A program made the position numbers and the translations under genes. Shown one piece after another: positions 36,253 to 43,718 of a DNA stretch of 64,000 nt. The stretch's first letter is position 1. Each line of letters opens with the position of its first letter. The notes below the pieces were generated by a model. It was given only the letters and a program-made list of their open reading frames with translations. It did not search any database and had not been told where the DNA came from. The stretch comes from Rhodoferax sp. (lineage in GTDB: Bacteria; Pseudomonadota; Gammaproteobacteria; Burkholderiales; Burkholderiaceae_C), in NCBI GenBank assembly GCA_031291305.1, contig JARLJH010000058.1:1-64000 (forward strand). Reading direction: 5' to 3'.

Positions 36253-37499
36253 ACGCCCCCCTACCCGCAGCAGCTTGCTTGCACTCTCCCTGGACCCTGG
36301 CGCGCCGCGCTGCGCGCATGAACCCGTCGGTCATCCGTGAAATTTTGAAGGTCACCGAGCGCCCCGGCATCATCAGTTTTGCCGGCGGTCTACCGTCCAG
36401 CAAGACGTTCCCAGTGGCGGAGTTTGAAGCCGCTTGCGCCAAGGTTCTCCAGGATGATGCAGCCGGAGCCTTGCAATACGCCGCCAGCGAGGGTTACGGC
36501 CCGCTGCGCGCCATGGTGGCCGAACAGTTGCGCAGCCAGGCCGCAGCCGCTGGCCTGACCTGGGCCGTGGACCCCGATCAGGTGCTGATCACCACTGGTA
36601 GCCAGCAGGGCCTGGACCTGGTGGCCAAGGTGCTGATCGACGCAGGCAGCAGGATTCTGGTCGAGTCGCCCACTTATCTGGGTGCGGTGTCTGCCTTCAT
36701 CCCGATGGAACCCGAAGTGGTGAGTGTGGACAGCGACGAGCACGGGGTGGTCATGACGGACCTGCGCGCCAAAGCCGCCGGGGCACGCTTTCTTTACGTG
36801 CTGCCCAACTTCCAGAACCCCACCGGCAACACCATGAGCGAGGCACGTCGGGCAGCGTTGAGCAGCGCCGCGGCCGAGTTGAATTTGCCGCTGATCGAGG
36901 ACAACCCCTACGGCGACCTGTGGTTTGACGCGCCACCGCCCGCGTCTTTGACCGCCCGCAACCCCGAGGGTTGCATCTACCTCGGCTCGTTCTCCAAGGT
37001 GCTGGCACCGGGCTTGCGCCTGGGTTTCATGGTGGCGCCGAAAGCGGTGTACCCCAAGCTGCTGCAAGCCAAGCAAGCGGCCGACCTGCACAGCCCGGGC
37101 TTCAACCAGCGCATGATTGCCGAGGTCATGAAGGGCGGTTTTCTGGATCGCCACATCCCCACCATCCGCACGCTGTACAAGGCCCAGCGCGACGCCATGC
37201 TGGAGGCATTGGCGCAGCACTTCCCGCATTCAGCCAGCCAGCCGGATCAATCGCTGACCTGGAACACCCCCGCCGGTGGCATGTTTTTGTGGGCACGCCT
37301 GCCCAAAGGCATGAACGCGGTAGACCTGCTACCCCTGGCCGTGGACAAGGGGGTAGCCTTTGTGCCCGGTGCGCCTTTTTATGCCGACCATGGCGACGAA
37401 CGCAGCTTGCGTTTATCCTTCGTCACCCCCAGTGTGGAGGACATCCATCGCGGGGTGGCGGCGCTGGCCAGCGCCATCCGGCAACAACAAGGAAACTGA
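36249..37499 (+). CDS. PLP-dependent aminotransferase (class I/II, 2-aminoadipate type)
   Basis: 416 residues. Fold-type I features: ITTGSQQGLDLV, YVLPNFQNPTG, the PLP Asp/Tyr region, and Schiff-base lysine in YLGSFSKVLAPGLRLGF. The N-terminus RAARMNPSVIREILKV and IISFAGGLPSSKTFP is typical of 2-aminoadipate/branched-chain type transaminases without an HTH domain. Starts within the EamA stop codon and is followed by a GST gene one base after its stop. Substrate is not certain. Confidence 0.92.
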   Translation: MNAPLPAAACLHSPWTLARRAARMNPSVIREILKVTERPGIISFAGGLPSSKTFPVAEFEAACAKVLQDDAAGALQYAASEGYGPLRAMVAEQLRSQAAAAGLTWAVDPDQVLITTGSQQGLDLVAKVLIDAGSRILVESPTYLGAVSAFIPMEPEVVSVDSDEHGVVMTDLRAKAAGARFLYVLPNFQNPTGNTMSEARRAALSSAAAELNLPLIEDNPYGDLWFDAPPPASLTARNPEGCIYLGSFSKVLAPGLRLGFMVAPKAVYPKLLQAKQAADLHSPGFNQRMIAEVMKGGFLDRHIPTIRTLYKAQRDAMLEALAQHFPHSASQPDQSLTWNTPAGGMFLWARLPKGMNAVDLLPLAVDKGVAFVPGAPFYADHGDERSLRLSFVTPSVEDIHRGVAALASAIRQQQGN

Positions 37500-37500
37500 C

Positions 37501-38118
37501 ATGATGCAAATATGGGGGCGAATGAGCTCACTCAATGTTCGCAAGGTGGTTTGGGCTGCGCAGGAAACCGGCGTGCCGTTCTCGCGTACCGATGCGGGTC
37601 TGGCTTTTGGCGTGGTCAAAACGCCGGAGTACCAGCGGCTCAACCCGAATTCACTGGTGCCGACCCTGCAGGACGGTGAACTGGTGCTGTGGGAGTCCAA
37701 CGTGATCGTGCGTTACCTGTGCGCCAAATACGCACCCGCGTTGTACCCGCAGGATCTGGCGGAGCGTTTTGATGCGGAGCGCTGGATGGACTGGCAGCAG
37801 ACCACCCTCAACCCGGCGGGCGTTGGCGCCTTCATCCAGCTCATCCGCACACCTGAGGACAAACGCGACTCGGCCATCATCGCCAAATCGGTGGCGGCCA
37901 TGAACCCTTTGCTGGCAATGTTGGACCAGCACCTGTCCAGTCGGGCTTATCTGGGCGGCGCTGCGTTCACCATGGCCGACATTCCGGTGGCCTGCGACAT
38001 GCACCGCTGGTTTGGCTTGCCACAACCGCGCCCGGCGCTGCCGCATCTGGAGCGCTGGTACGCCAGCATCCTGGCGCGACCCGCCGTCAAAGGCGTGCTG
38101 GATCAGCCCCTGTCCTGA
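37501..38118 (+). CDS. Glutathione S-transferase family protein
   Basis: 205 residues from ATG 37501, one base after the aminotransferase stop; the longer frame to 37360 overlaps that gene. N-terminal thioredoxin fold with SSLNVRKVVWAAQETGVPF and SLVPTLQDGELVLWESNVIVRYLC, and an all-helical C-terminal domain. Similar to GstB/YfcG-like cytosolic GSTs. Detoxification or dehalogenation of small electrophiles is likely; the specific role is unknown. Confidence 0.9.
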   Translation: MMQIWGRMSSLNVRKVVWAAQETGVPFSRTDAGLAFGVVKTPEYQRLNPNSLVPTLQDGELVLWESNVIVRYLCAKYAPALYPQDLAERFDAERWMDWQQTTLNPAGVGAFIQLIRTPEDKRDSAIIAKSVAAMNPLLAMLDQHLSSRAYLGGAAFTMADIPVACDMHRWFGLPQPRPALPHLERWYASILARPAVKGVLDQPLS

Positions 38119-38142
38119 CACCTGCCATCCGATCCAGCATCT

Positions 38143-39078
38143 ATGAAAACACGCCCGTTCAAACAAGTTGACGTCTTCACCGACACCGCCTACCTGGGCA
38201 ACCCGCTAGCTGTGGTGCTGGACGCCGACGGGCTGGACAGCGAGGACATGCAGCACTTCGCCCATTGGACGAATCTGTCTGAAACCACCTTTTTGCTGCC
38301 GCCCACATCTGAAGCTGCCGCGCAGGGTGCCGACTACCGCGTTCGCATCTTCACGCCCGGTGGCGAGTTGCCTTTTGCCGGCCACCCCACCTTGGGCAGT
38401 TGCCACGCCTGGCTGCAAGCCGGTGGGAATCCGAAATCGGACCAGCACATCGTGCAGGAATGCGCCAAGGGGCTGATCACCATTCGCCAAAATGCGGGCA
38501 GACCGGCATTTGCCGCGCCGCTGCTACAGCGCAGCCAACCCGACCCGGCACTGTTGGTTGACGTGGCTGCGGCACTCGGACTCAATCCCCGCCACATACT
38601 GGCCAGCCAACTGCTGGACAACGGCCCGGTGTGGCTGGGTTTGCTGATCGATAGTCCGGAGGTTTTGCTGGCTCTGCAGCCTGACCACTTGCGCCTGAAA
38701 ACTTTGGGATTAAAAGTGGGTCTAGCCCACATAGAACCTGGGCAGCCAGATACAAACTTGGTAGCGCGCTCCAACCGTGAGGCGCGTGCCTTTGGGCAAC
38801 GCGGCGGCATCACCGCCAGCCAACAGAACGCCCCCGGACTGACCGTGCGTGCTTTTGCAGCCGCCATTGGGGTGAATGAAGACCCGGTCACCGGCAGCCT
38901 CAACGCCAGCCTGGCGCAGTGGCTGATCGCCGACGGCCTGGCGCCGAAAAGCTACCTTGCCACGCAAGGCACGTGTCTGGGCCGACACGGCCAAGTACAC
39001 ATCACGCAAGACGACAGCGGTCAGGTCTGGGTGGGTGGCAACTCGGTCACCTGCGTGGATGGTTCGGTGATGTTGTAA
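38143..39078 (+). CDS. PhzF-family isomerase
   Basis: 311 residues with the diaminopimelate epimerase-like fold. The N-terminus reads KQVDVFTDTAYLGNPLAVVLDADGL; the catalytic Glu is in NLSETTFLLPP; FTPGGELPFAGHPTLGS and EDPVTGSLNASLAQ are the conserved signatures. PhzF proper acts in phenazine synthesis, but no other phenazine genes are present, so this is a homologue of unknown substrate. A copy of the dispersed element lies in frame near residues 189-205. Confidence 0.9.
   Translation: MKTRPFKQVDVFTDTAYLGNPLAVVLDADGLDSEDMQHFAHWTNLSETTFLLPPTSEAAAQGADYRVRIFTPGGELPFAGHPTLGSCHAWLQAGGNPKSDQHIVQECAKGLITIRQNAGRPAFAAPLLQRSQPDPALLVDVAAALGLNPRHILASQLLDNGPVWLGLLIDSPEVLLALQPDHLRLKTLGLKVGLAHIEPGQPDTNLVARSNREARAFGQRGGITASQQNAPGLTVRAFAAAIGVNEDPVTGSLNASLAQWLIADGLAPKSYLATQGTCLGRHGQVHITQDDSGQVWVGGNSVTCVDGSVML
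38709..38758 (+). repeat. Dispersed 50-bp element inside the phzF-like gene
   Basis: GGTCTAGCCCACATAGAACC at the core position. In the sense frame it gives VGLAHIEPGQPDT. Base composition drops locally compared with the gene. The 3' half is the least conserved part of this copy. Confidence 0.62.
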
Positions 39079-39086
39079 TCCCGTCC

Positions 39087-39755
39087 ATGGCAACCTTCTA
39101 TCTCGTCCGACACGCTCAGGCCTCTTTTGGCGCGGCCGATTACGACCAGTTGAGCCCCTTGGGGCTTCGCCAGAGTGTGAGATTGGGTCAATACTTTGCT
39201 AGTCGGCGCCTGAGTTTTGACGCTGTGGTTACCGGTACGCTCAAACGCCATGCACAAACATTGGCAGGCATCAGCGAGGGGCTGGGAGCACCACTGGCTG
39301 CCACTCCCTGGCCCGGTCTGGACGAGTACGACGGCCAAGCGTTGATTGCCGCCATTCATCCCGAGCCGCTGACCGATGCCACCACAGCCGAACACTATCG
39401 GTACCACTTCCGGCAATTGCGCCAGGGCTTGCTGCAGTGGATGCTAGACAAAACCCAGCCTGTGGGCATGCCGAACTGGCAGGAGTTTCGCCACGGCGTG
39501 GTCAATGTGCTACGGCAACTTCAGGCCAGTGACGCGCAAAACGTCCTGCTGGTGTCCAGTGGCGGCCCGATTGCCTGCGCCATCAGCCATGTGCTGGCCA
39601 TACCGCCCGAGTCCACGGTGGAACTCAACATGCGCCTGCGCAACACCTCGGTGACGGAGCTGAGCGTTACACCCAAACGCTTGGCACTGCAAACCTACAA
39701 CACCCTCCCGCATCTGGATTCTGTCGAATTTGATAGCTGGATAACCCACGCCTGA
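39087..39755 (+). CDS. Histidine phosphatase family protein
   Basis: 222 residues from MATFYLVRHAQASFG at 39087; the frame open to 38919 overlaps phzF. Phosphoglycerate-mutase fold with the catalytic motif as RHA (LVRHAQAS) instead of the commoner RHG. Catalytic His9 and Arg8 are present, and a second conserved His lies in SSGGPIACAISHVLA, where GH would be usual. A small-molecule phosphatase of unknown substrate. Starts 8 bp after the phzF stop. Confidence 0.87.
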   Translation: MATFYLVRHAQASFGAADYDQLSPLGLRQSVRLGQYFASRRLSFDAVVTGTLKRHAQTLAGISEGLGAPLAATPWPGLDEYDGQALIAAIHPEPLTDATTAEHYRYHFRQLRQGLLQWMLDKTQPVGMPNWQEFRHGVVNVLRQLQASDAQNVLLVSSGGPIACAISHVLAIPPESTVELNMRLRNTSVTELSVTPKRLALQTYNTLPHLDSVEFDSWITHA

Positions 39756-39940
39756 ATGGGCTCTGGGCGTTTTTGGTTGGCTTGAATGCGCGGGTAGTGG
39801 CAGTCGGGTTTGCAGCGGAACCTGCCGTTCGCCACGGAAAGCTCTCGGGGCAGCCAATTCCGAACTTAACTGAAGGCCAATGCTTTAACCGGCGAAATTT
39901 CTGTGGATGAGCGCTGTGTCGTGAATCTCGAATTGGACAG

Positions 39941-39994
39941 GCCTGGCCGTTCCGAACTGCATGCTGGCATATGCAGTCTCCTGTCCGGCCAGGC
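39941..39994. repeat. 9-bp inverted repeat downstream of the Met-repeat peptide gene
   Basis: GCCTGGCCG (39941-39949) pairs with CGGCCAGGC (39986-39994); an inner CTGCAT/ATGCAG pair nests inside. It begins 12 bp after the peptide stop and could end or protect that message, but there is no T-run. Confidence 0.35.
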
Positions 39995-40006
39995 AAAGCC
40001 GCCAAG

Positions 40007-40255
40007 TTATTTCTTCATGCCATCCATTCCCATGGCATCCTTCTTCATCGCGTCTTTGGCCATGGAGTCCTTCTTCATCGTGTCTTGTTTCATGCAGTCC
40101 TTGGACATTGTGTCCTTGCCCATGCAGTCTTTGGCCATCGCATCCTTGCCCATAGCGTCTTTTTTCATGGCGTCCTTGCTCATATCGTCGGCCATGGCAC
40201 CAGCGCTCGCCAAAAGCATGCAGCCGGCCAGGAGAGTTGCAGTCAAATTTTTCAT
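40007..40255 (-). CDS. Periplasmic pentapeptide MxKDx-repeat protein (MrpX-like)
   Basis: 82 residues. A signal peptide (about 1-21, cleavage near AGAMA/DD) is followed by about 60 residues made of a five-residue repeat with Met at every fifth position (DAMKK, DAMGK, DTMSK type) for eleven turns; 13 Met and two Cys in the mature part. Such proteins (pentapeptide MXKDX repeat family) include MrpX of Azospira, a sacrificial methionine peptide oxidised by hypochlorite and repaired by YedY1. It lies 76 bp behind the YedY-like gene in the same direction, with ribosome site AAGGAA. The context supports the scavenger role; that is inference. Confidence 0.88.
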   Translation of the reverse strand: MKNLTATLLAGCMLLASAGAMADDMSKDAMKKDAMGKDAMAKDCMGKDTMSKDCMKQDTMKKDSMAKDAMKKDAMGMDGMKK

Positions 40256-40331
40256 GATGATTCCTTAAAAGGTAGGTAAGTGATTGAAGTGAGTGGCAGA
40301 GTTGCCGATGTTGGGAAGCACCTGAGTGAAC

Positions 40332-41126
40332 TCAGCTGCCTCCGAACCAGTTGTACCCCTGGTCTTCCCAGTAGCCGCCAGGGTAGGTATTGGTGACAAA
40401 AATCGCTTGAATGTGTTTGGGGTTCTTGTAGCCCAGCTTGGTGGGCATCCGCAATTTCATCGGAAAGCCATACTTGGGGGGCAACGGTTGCCCGTCATAA
40501 GTCAAGGCCAAGGTGGTTTGTGGATGCAAGGCCGTGGGCATGTCAATGCTGGTGAAATAGTCATCCGAACACTTGAAACCGACGTACTTGGCCGTCAGAT
40601 CCGCGCCCACTTGACGCAAAAATTGGCCAAACGACACACCACCCCATTTGCCGATGGCGCTCCACCCCTCCACACAGATGTGGCGGGTGACCTGCTCAAT
40701 CTGGGGCATGGCCCGCAATTCGGGCAGACTCCATCGACGTTTGTCCGCCACCAGACCGGTGACTTCCAGCCGGAAACTGCCGCCATCAATTTCACGCACC
40801 TGATCCTCGCTGTAGTAGGCGTTGAACGGGAATGGACGGGTGATCATCGACTCTGGATAAGTGGGCGCAAGACGCTGCGGATCAAACAGCCAGGCTTGCG
40901 CCCGGTCATTAAGGCGCGAGATCTTGGTCAGGGCCGACTCGACACTGTTGTCGTCAACCAGGGTGCAACCCGTCAGTAAGCTCATGCCCCCTAGCGTCAA
41001 TGAGTTGCGCAGAAAGTGGCGTCGTGAAGACGACATGGACGGGTTGGCGTGTCTCAAGCGATCCACGGCTTCTTCGAGAACTGCTTGGCTGTCCAAAGGC
41101 AAGCGCACAGGGGATTTGATTTTCAT
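40332..41126 (-). CDS. YedY/MsrP-like molybdopterin-dependent reductase
   Basis: 264 residues of the sulfite-oxidase fold. Twin-arginine signal SSRRHFLRNS (about 33-42) is followed by LLTGC, so it may be an exported lipoprotein. The molybdenum ligand is the Cys in HICVEGWSAIGKWGGV. MsrP/YedY enzymes reduce methionine sulfoxide in periplasmic proteins, fed by a haem membrane partner. Here the partner gene lies 12 bp upstream and a Met-repeat peptide gene downstream. Shorter than E. coli MsrP (334), as expected for the YedY1 subgroup. Ribosome site AAGGAG. Confidence 0.88.
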   Translation of the reverse strand: MKIKSPVRLPLDSQAVLEEAVDRLRHANPSMSSSRRHFLRNSLTLGGMSLLTGCTLVDDNSVESALTKISRLNDRAQAWLFDPQRLAPTYPESMITRPFPFNAYYSEDQVREIDGGSFRLEVTGLVADKRRWSLPELRAMPQIEQVTRHICVEGWSAIGKWGGVSFGQFLRQVGADLTAKYVGFKCSDDYFTSIDMPTALHPQTTLALTYDGQPLPPKYGFPMKLRMPTKLGYKNPKHIQAIFVTNTYPGGYWEDQGYNWFGGS

Positions 41127-41138
41127 ATCGCTAACTCC

Positions 41139-41735
41139 TTAACGTCCACGAACCATGGTCAGCAATGTCCGAGGTACCAGCAGGACCATCACCAGGTGCA
41201 CGGCAACAAAAAACACCAACGCGGACATGGCAAAAAAGTGAACCCGGCGTGCGCCTTCGTAGCCGCCCAACAAGCTGCCCAGCAAGGGGAATTGCACTGA
41301 CTTCCACAACACCAGGCCAGAGCAAACCAGTAAGAGACTGTCAAGCATCACGAACAGATAAGCCAGACGCTGGACGGTGTTGTATTGCTGCGGATCAGCA
41401 TGAGAAAGTTTGCCCTTCAGTGCTGCCAGAAAATCCGAGACAAACTGTTTTGGCGAGATCGGAAAAAACTTGGTAAACAGGCGGCGGGTCAGCGCATTGA
41501 GCAACAAGTACAAGGTGCCATTGATTGCCAAAATCCACATGGCAGCGAAGTGCCATAGCAGCGCACCACCCAGCCAACCTCCCAAGGTAAGCCCTTTGGG
41601 AAACGCGAAGCCAAAAAAGGCCGTCGCGTTGTAGATTCTCCAGCCGCTCATGACCAAGATCACCACGGCCAACGCGTTCACCCAATGCGTCAGGCGCAAC
41701 CAGGCTGGATGAATAGTGCCTATGTCGTTGTCCAT
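41139..41735 (-). CDS. YedZ1-like membrane cytochrome b
   Basis: 198 residues from MDNDIGTIHPAW (ATG 41735, ribosome site GAGG); the frame open to 41864 crosses the promoter. Four to five hydrophobic helices with histidines suited to b-type haem: RLTHWVNAL, LLWHFAAMW, RRVHFFAMS and VAVHLVMV. Cytochrome b561 / Ni-Fe hydrogenase b-subunit fold, unlike the flavin-binding E. coli MsrQ. It should pass electrons from quinol to the YedY-like enzyme in the periplasm. First gene of the yedZ-yedY-mrpX-like operon. Confidence 0.87.
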   Translation of the reverse strand: MDNDIGTIHPAWLRLTHWVNALAVVILVMSGWRIYNATAFFGFAFPKGLTLGGWLGGALLWHFAAMWILAINGTLYLLLNALTRRLFTKFFPISPKQFVSDFLAALKGKLSHADPQQYNTVQRLAYLFVMLDSLLLVCSGLVLWKSVQFPLLGSLLGGYEGARRVHFFAMSALVFFVAVHLVMVLLVPRTLLTMVRGR

Positions 41736-41809
41736 GATGTGCCTCGTTGGTTTGATTTCGGTGGAATTGCGGTCGGTACACAGGTTCAGCTCGTTTGCTG
41801 TGTTGGTTT

Positions 41810-41835
41810 GTCGGTCGCTGAACCGACTTCTTACA
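41810..41835 (-). promoter_or_regulatory. Candidate ECF sigma promoter for the yedZ-yedY-mrpX operon
   Basis: Minus strand TGTAAGAA (41835-41828), 14 bp, then CGAC (41813-41810), 75 bp before the yedZ-like start. Identical boxes and spacing occur ahead of msrA. An ECF sigma gene is 2 kb away. Confidence 0.6.
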
Positions 41836-41882
41836 AGACAAGCGTCATTTTTTTTCGACAACATGTGAGTGCAGGTCTGAAG

Positions 41883-42068
41883 TCAAGCGCCGCCCACATG
41901 AAGCAACTTCGCAATCGTTGCTTCGAGTTCCTGAATAAGTTGATCTCTTTGCTCCAATGCAGCCTTGACGGCGTCGGCTTCAAAACGCGCCGGGATGTAA
42001 GAACGGCGTGGCGGCGTCGACCAATGGGCTTGACCAACCCCACCGGGAATAGGAGTTTCTCCCTTGCC
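41883..42068 (-). pseudogene. Possible 5'-truncated coding fragment with coiled-coil C-terminus
   Basis: A minus-strand frame of 61 codons from after a stop at 42069 to TGA at 41883. It has no ATG, GTG or TTG in its first half. Its end reads SYIPARFEADAV then KAALEQRDQLIQELEATIAK, a good amphipathic helix. It overlaps the msrA promoter. It may be a decayed gene end or chance; kept because the composition is protein-like. Confidence 0.25.
41996..42021 (+). promoter_or_regulatory. Candidate ECF sigma promoter for msrA
   Basis: TGTAAGAA (41996-42003), 14 bp, CGAC (42018-42021), 72 bp before the msrA start. The same 8+4 bases and spacing occur in the divergent operon promoter. Confidence 0.6.
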
Positions 42069-42093
42069 CTATGCTGCCCATGAAGGAACTGCC

Positions 42094-42837
42094 ATGAACC
42101 AAGCAACCCCGACTTCTTCCCATTCACGCTTTGACTTGAGCAAAACAACGCTGTTGCTCTTGGCGTCTGTCGTCATGGCATCGGTGCTTTACCTGAGCCC
42201 CAACGCGGCGGCAGAAAAGGCAGTTCCCCTGCCAGCGGCGTCCCAGGAGGTGCTGGCAGGCGTACCACCTGTCACGGCGCCGACCGAAACCATTGTTCTC
42301 GCTGGTGGCTGCTTTTGGGGTGTACAGGCGGTCTTTCAGCACACCCAAGGCGTGCTCAGCGCCATCTCGGGTTACGCTGGAGGCTCATTGGCAGATGCAG
42401 ACTACGAAAAAGTCAGTTCGGGTGACACCGGCCACGCCGAGGCGGTTCAAGTTGTTTTTGACCCTCGTCAGGTCAGTTATGCCCAGTTGTTGCAGATTTA
42501 TTTTTCGGTCGCCCATGATCCGACCCAACTCAATCGGCAGTATCCGGACACAGGAACCCAATACCGCTCGGCGGTGTTTTATCAGGACAACGGCCAGAAA
42601 CTGGTCACCGAGCGTTACATCGCTCAGCTTGATGCCGCGAAGGTATTTCCGGACAAGATCGTGACTCAGGTGAGCCTGCTCCACGGCTTTTACCCGGCAG
42701 AGAAATACCACCAGAACTACGCTACCCTGCACCCGAATGCCAGTTACATTGCACGCTTTGATCTTCCCAAACTCGCCAATTTGAAGTCGATGATGCCTGC
42801 GCTTTACCGCGAGCAACCGGTTTTGGTTCAACCCTAA
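42094..42837 (+). CDS. msrA: Exported peptide-methionine (S)-S-oxide reductase
   Basis: 247 residues from MNQATPTSSHS (ATG 42094, ribosome site AAGGAA). A hydrophobic segment (about 18-38) acts as signal or anchor, so the enzyme faces the periplasm, unusual for MsrA. The catalytic motif is GGCFWGVQAVF with the active-site Cys; GYAGG, YEKVSSGDTGHAEAV and QYRSAVF are all conserved. It reduces the S-isomer of methionine sulfoxide and would complement the YedY-like enzyme in repairing the Met-rich peptide. Electron donor not encoded nearby. Confidence 0.93.
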   Translation: MNQATPTSSHSRFDLSKTTLLLLASVVMASVLYLSPNAAAEKAVPLPAASQEVLAGVPPVTAPTETIVLAGGCFWGVQAVFQHTQGVLSAISGYAGGSLADADYEKVSSGDTGHAEAVQVVFDPRQVSYAQLLQIYFSVAHDPTQLNRQYPDTGTQYRSAVFYQDNGQKLVTERYIAQLDAAKVFPDKIVTQVSLLHGFYPAEKYHQNYATLHPNASYIARFDLPKLANLKSMMPALYREQPVLVQP

Positions 42838-42845
42838 CTAGGATC

Positions 42846-43439
42846 TCACGTCAGATGTGTCACCCGCGCTAGGTAGTCAAAAAAGAGGCAATAAAGGGCA
42901 ATCGGCACGGGCAAGCCAAGCAGGGTGGCAAGCATGTACTTTTTGAACCCGATCCCGGACAACGCCAGAGCGTAGTTCAGCGCCGCCAGCGTCTGGAACA
43001 GGGTTCTCAGGATGACGACATTGCGAATGGGGTGGGCATGGAGTTGCGCCATCAACTTGTTGGCCAGTTGGTTGTTCAATTGGCGTACCGCATCACCACC
43101 GACCCAGCGAACAGCCAAAAAAGTGACGGCGCATGACACGCTGGCAGCGATGTAAGTGACGGTACCCCCAGCGAACTTGCCCAGCACCAAGACGGCAGCG
43201 GCCAAAAATATCCAACCCGGCACTTGAATCACATTGCCCAGTGCAAACAACAAAACAAAAACGCCCAGCCCTTGCCAGCGGTTTTCCGACAGCTGCCGTC
43301 GCAATGCATCCAGATTGAAATTCTGGCGTAGCCCGGTCCATTGCACCAAGGCCAAAACCATGGCCAAAAACAGCAGCACCAGAATCAGGTGCCGGTATCG
43401 GCGCCACAAGTTCAGAAGGGTCACCTGTGTTTGCGTCAT
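42846..43439 (-). CDS. TVP38/TMEM64 (DedA-type VTT) membrane protein
   Basis: 197 residues from MTQTQVTLLNLWRRYRH; the frame open to 43478 is less likely. Five or six hydrophobic segments and the VTT-domain stretch LFALGNVIQVPGWIFLAAAVLVLG. Proteins of this family act as lipid scramblases or transporters, or in membrane stress resistance. It lies 66 bp behind the anti-sigma gene in the same direction and probably belongs to the stress operon. Its 3' end meets msrA. Confidence 0.85.
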   Translation of the reverse strand: MTQTQVTLLNLWRRYRHLILVLLFLAMVLALVQWTGLRQNFNLDALRRQLSENRWQGLGVFVLLFALGNVIQVPGWIFLAAAVLVLGKFAGGTVTYIAASVSCAVTFLAVRWVGGDAVRQLNNQLANKLMAQLHAHPIRNVVILRTLFQTLAALNYALALSGIGFKKYMLATLLGLPVPIALYCLFFDYLARVTHLT

Positions 43440-43505
43440 GGCGTGATGGATGCCTTTCGCAGCATCAGGGCTATCCAAAGCGGCAAGGCCCTGCTGCCAG
43501 CGGCG

Positions 43506-43718
43506 TCATCGGTCCAATGCGTCATCCGTTGCCGCGTAATTGCGCCACTGGGCCATACAGTTGCGCATGGTCAGAATCTGACACTCAAACTTCGGGCAGG
43601 CGTCGCACACTGTCATATGCAGGCGCAAAGCGATGCGGTCGGCGAGGCCCAAGGCACGGTCTTCCCGCGCCACCAGAATGGCAGCGACTTCCCGGCAGGT
43701 GCGTTTCAGGAAGGTCAT
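43506..43718 (-). CDS. Zinc-finger (ZAS-type) anti-sigma factor
   Basis: 70 residues from ATG 43718, which overlaps the sigma-factor stop by 4 bp (ATGA), so the two are translationally coupled. The motif LHMTVCDACPKF is the His-x3-Cys-x2-Cys zinc site of zf-HC2 anti-sigma factors, preceded by the usual CREV helix. No transmembrane segment, so it would be cytosolic and redox-sensitive like ChrR/RsrA-type factors. It should hold the ECF sigma inactive until its thiols are oxidised; the mechanism is inferred. Confidence 0.83.
   Translation of the reverse strand: MTFLKRTCREVAAILVAREDRALGLADRIALRLHMTVCDACPKFECQILTMRNCMAQWRNYAATDDALDR

Larger units (their letters stand above)
41736..42093. promoter_or_regulatory. 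Divergent promoter region of the yedZY-mrpX and msrA units
   Basis: 358 bp between two divergent genes. Two candidate ECF-type promoters with identical spacing point outward: minus strand 41835-41810 and plus strand 41996-42021. A minus-strand open frame with coiled-coil character but no start codon lies at 41883-42068. Nothing else recognisable. Confidence 0.6.
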
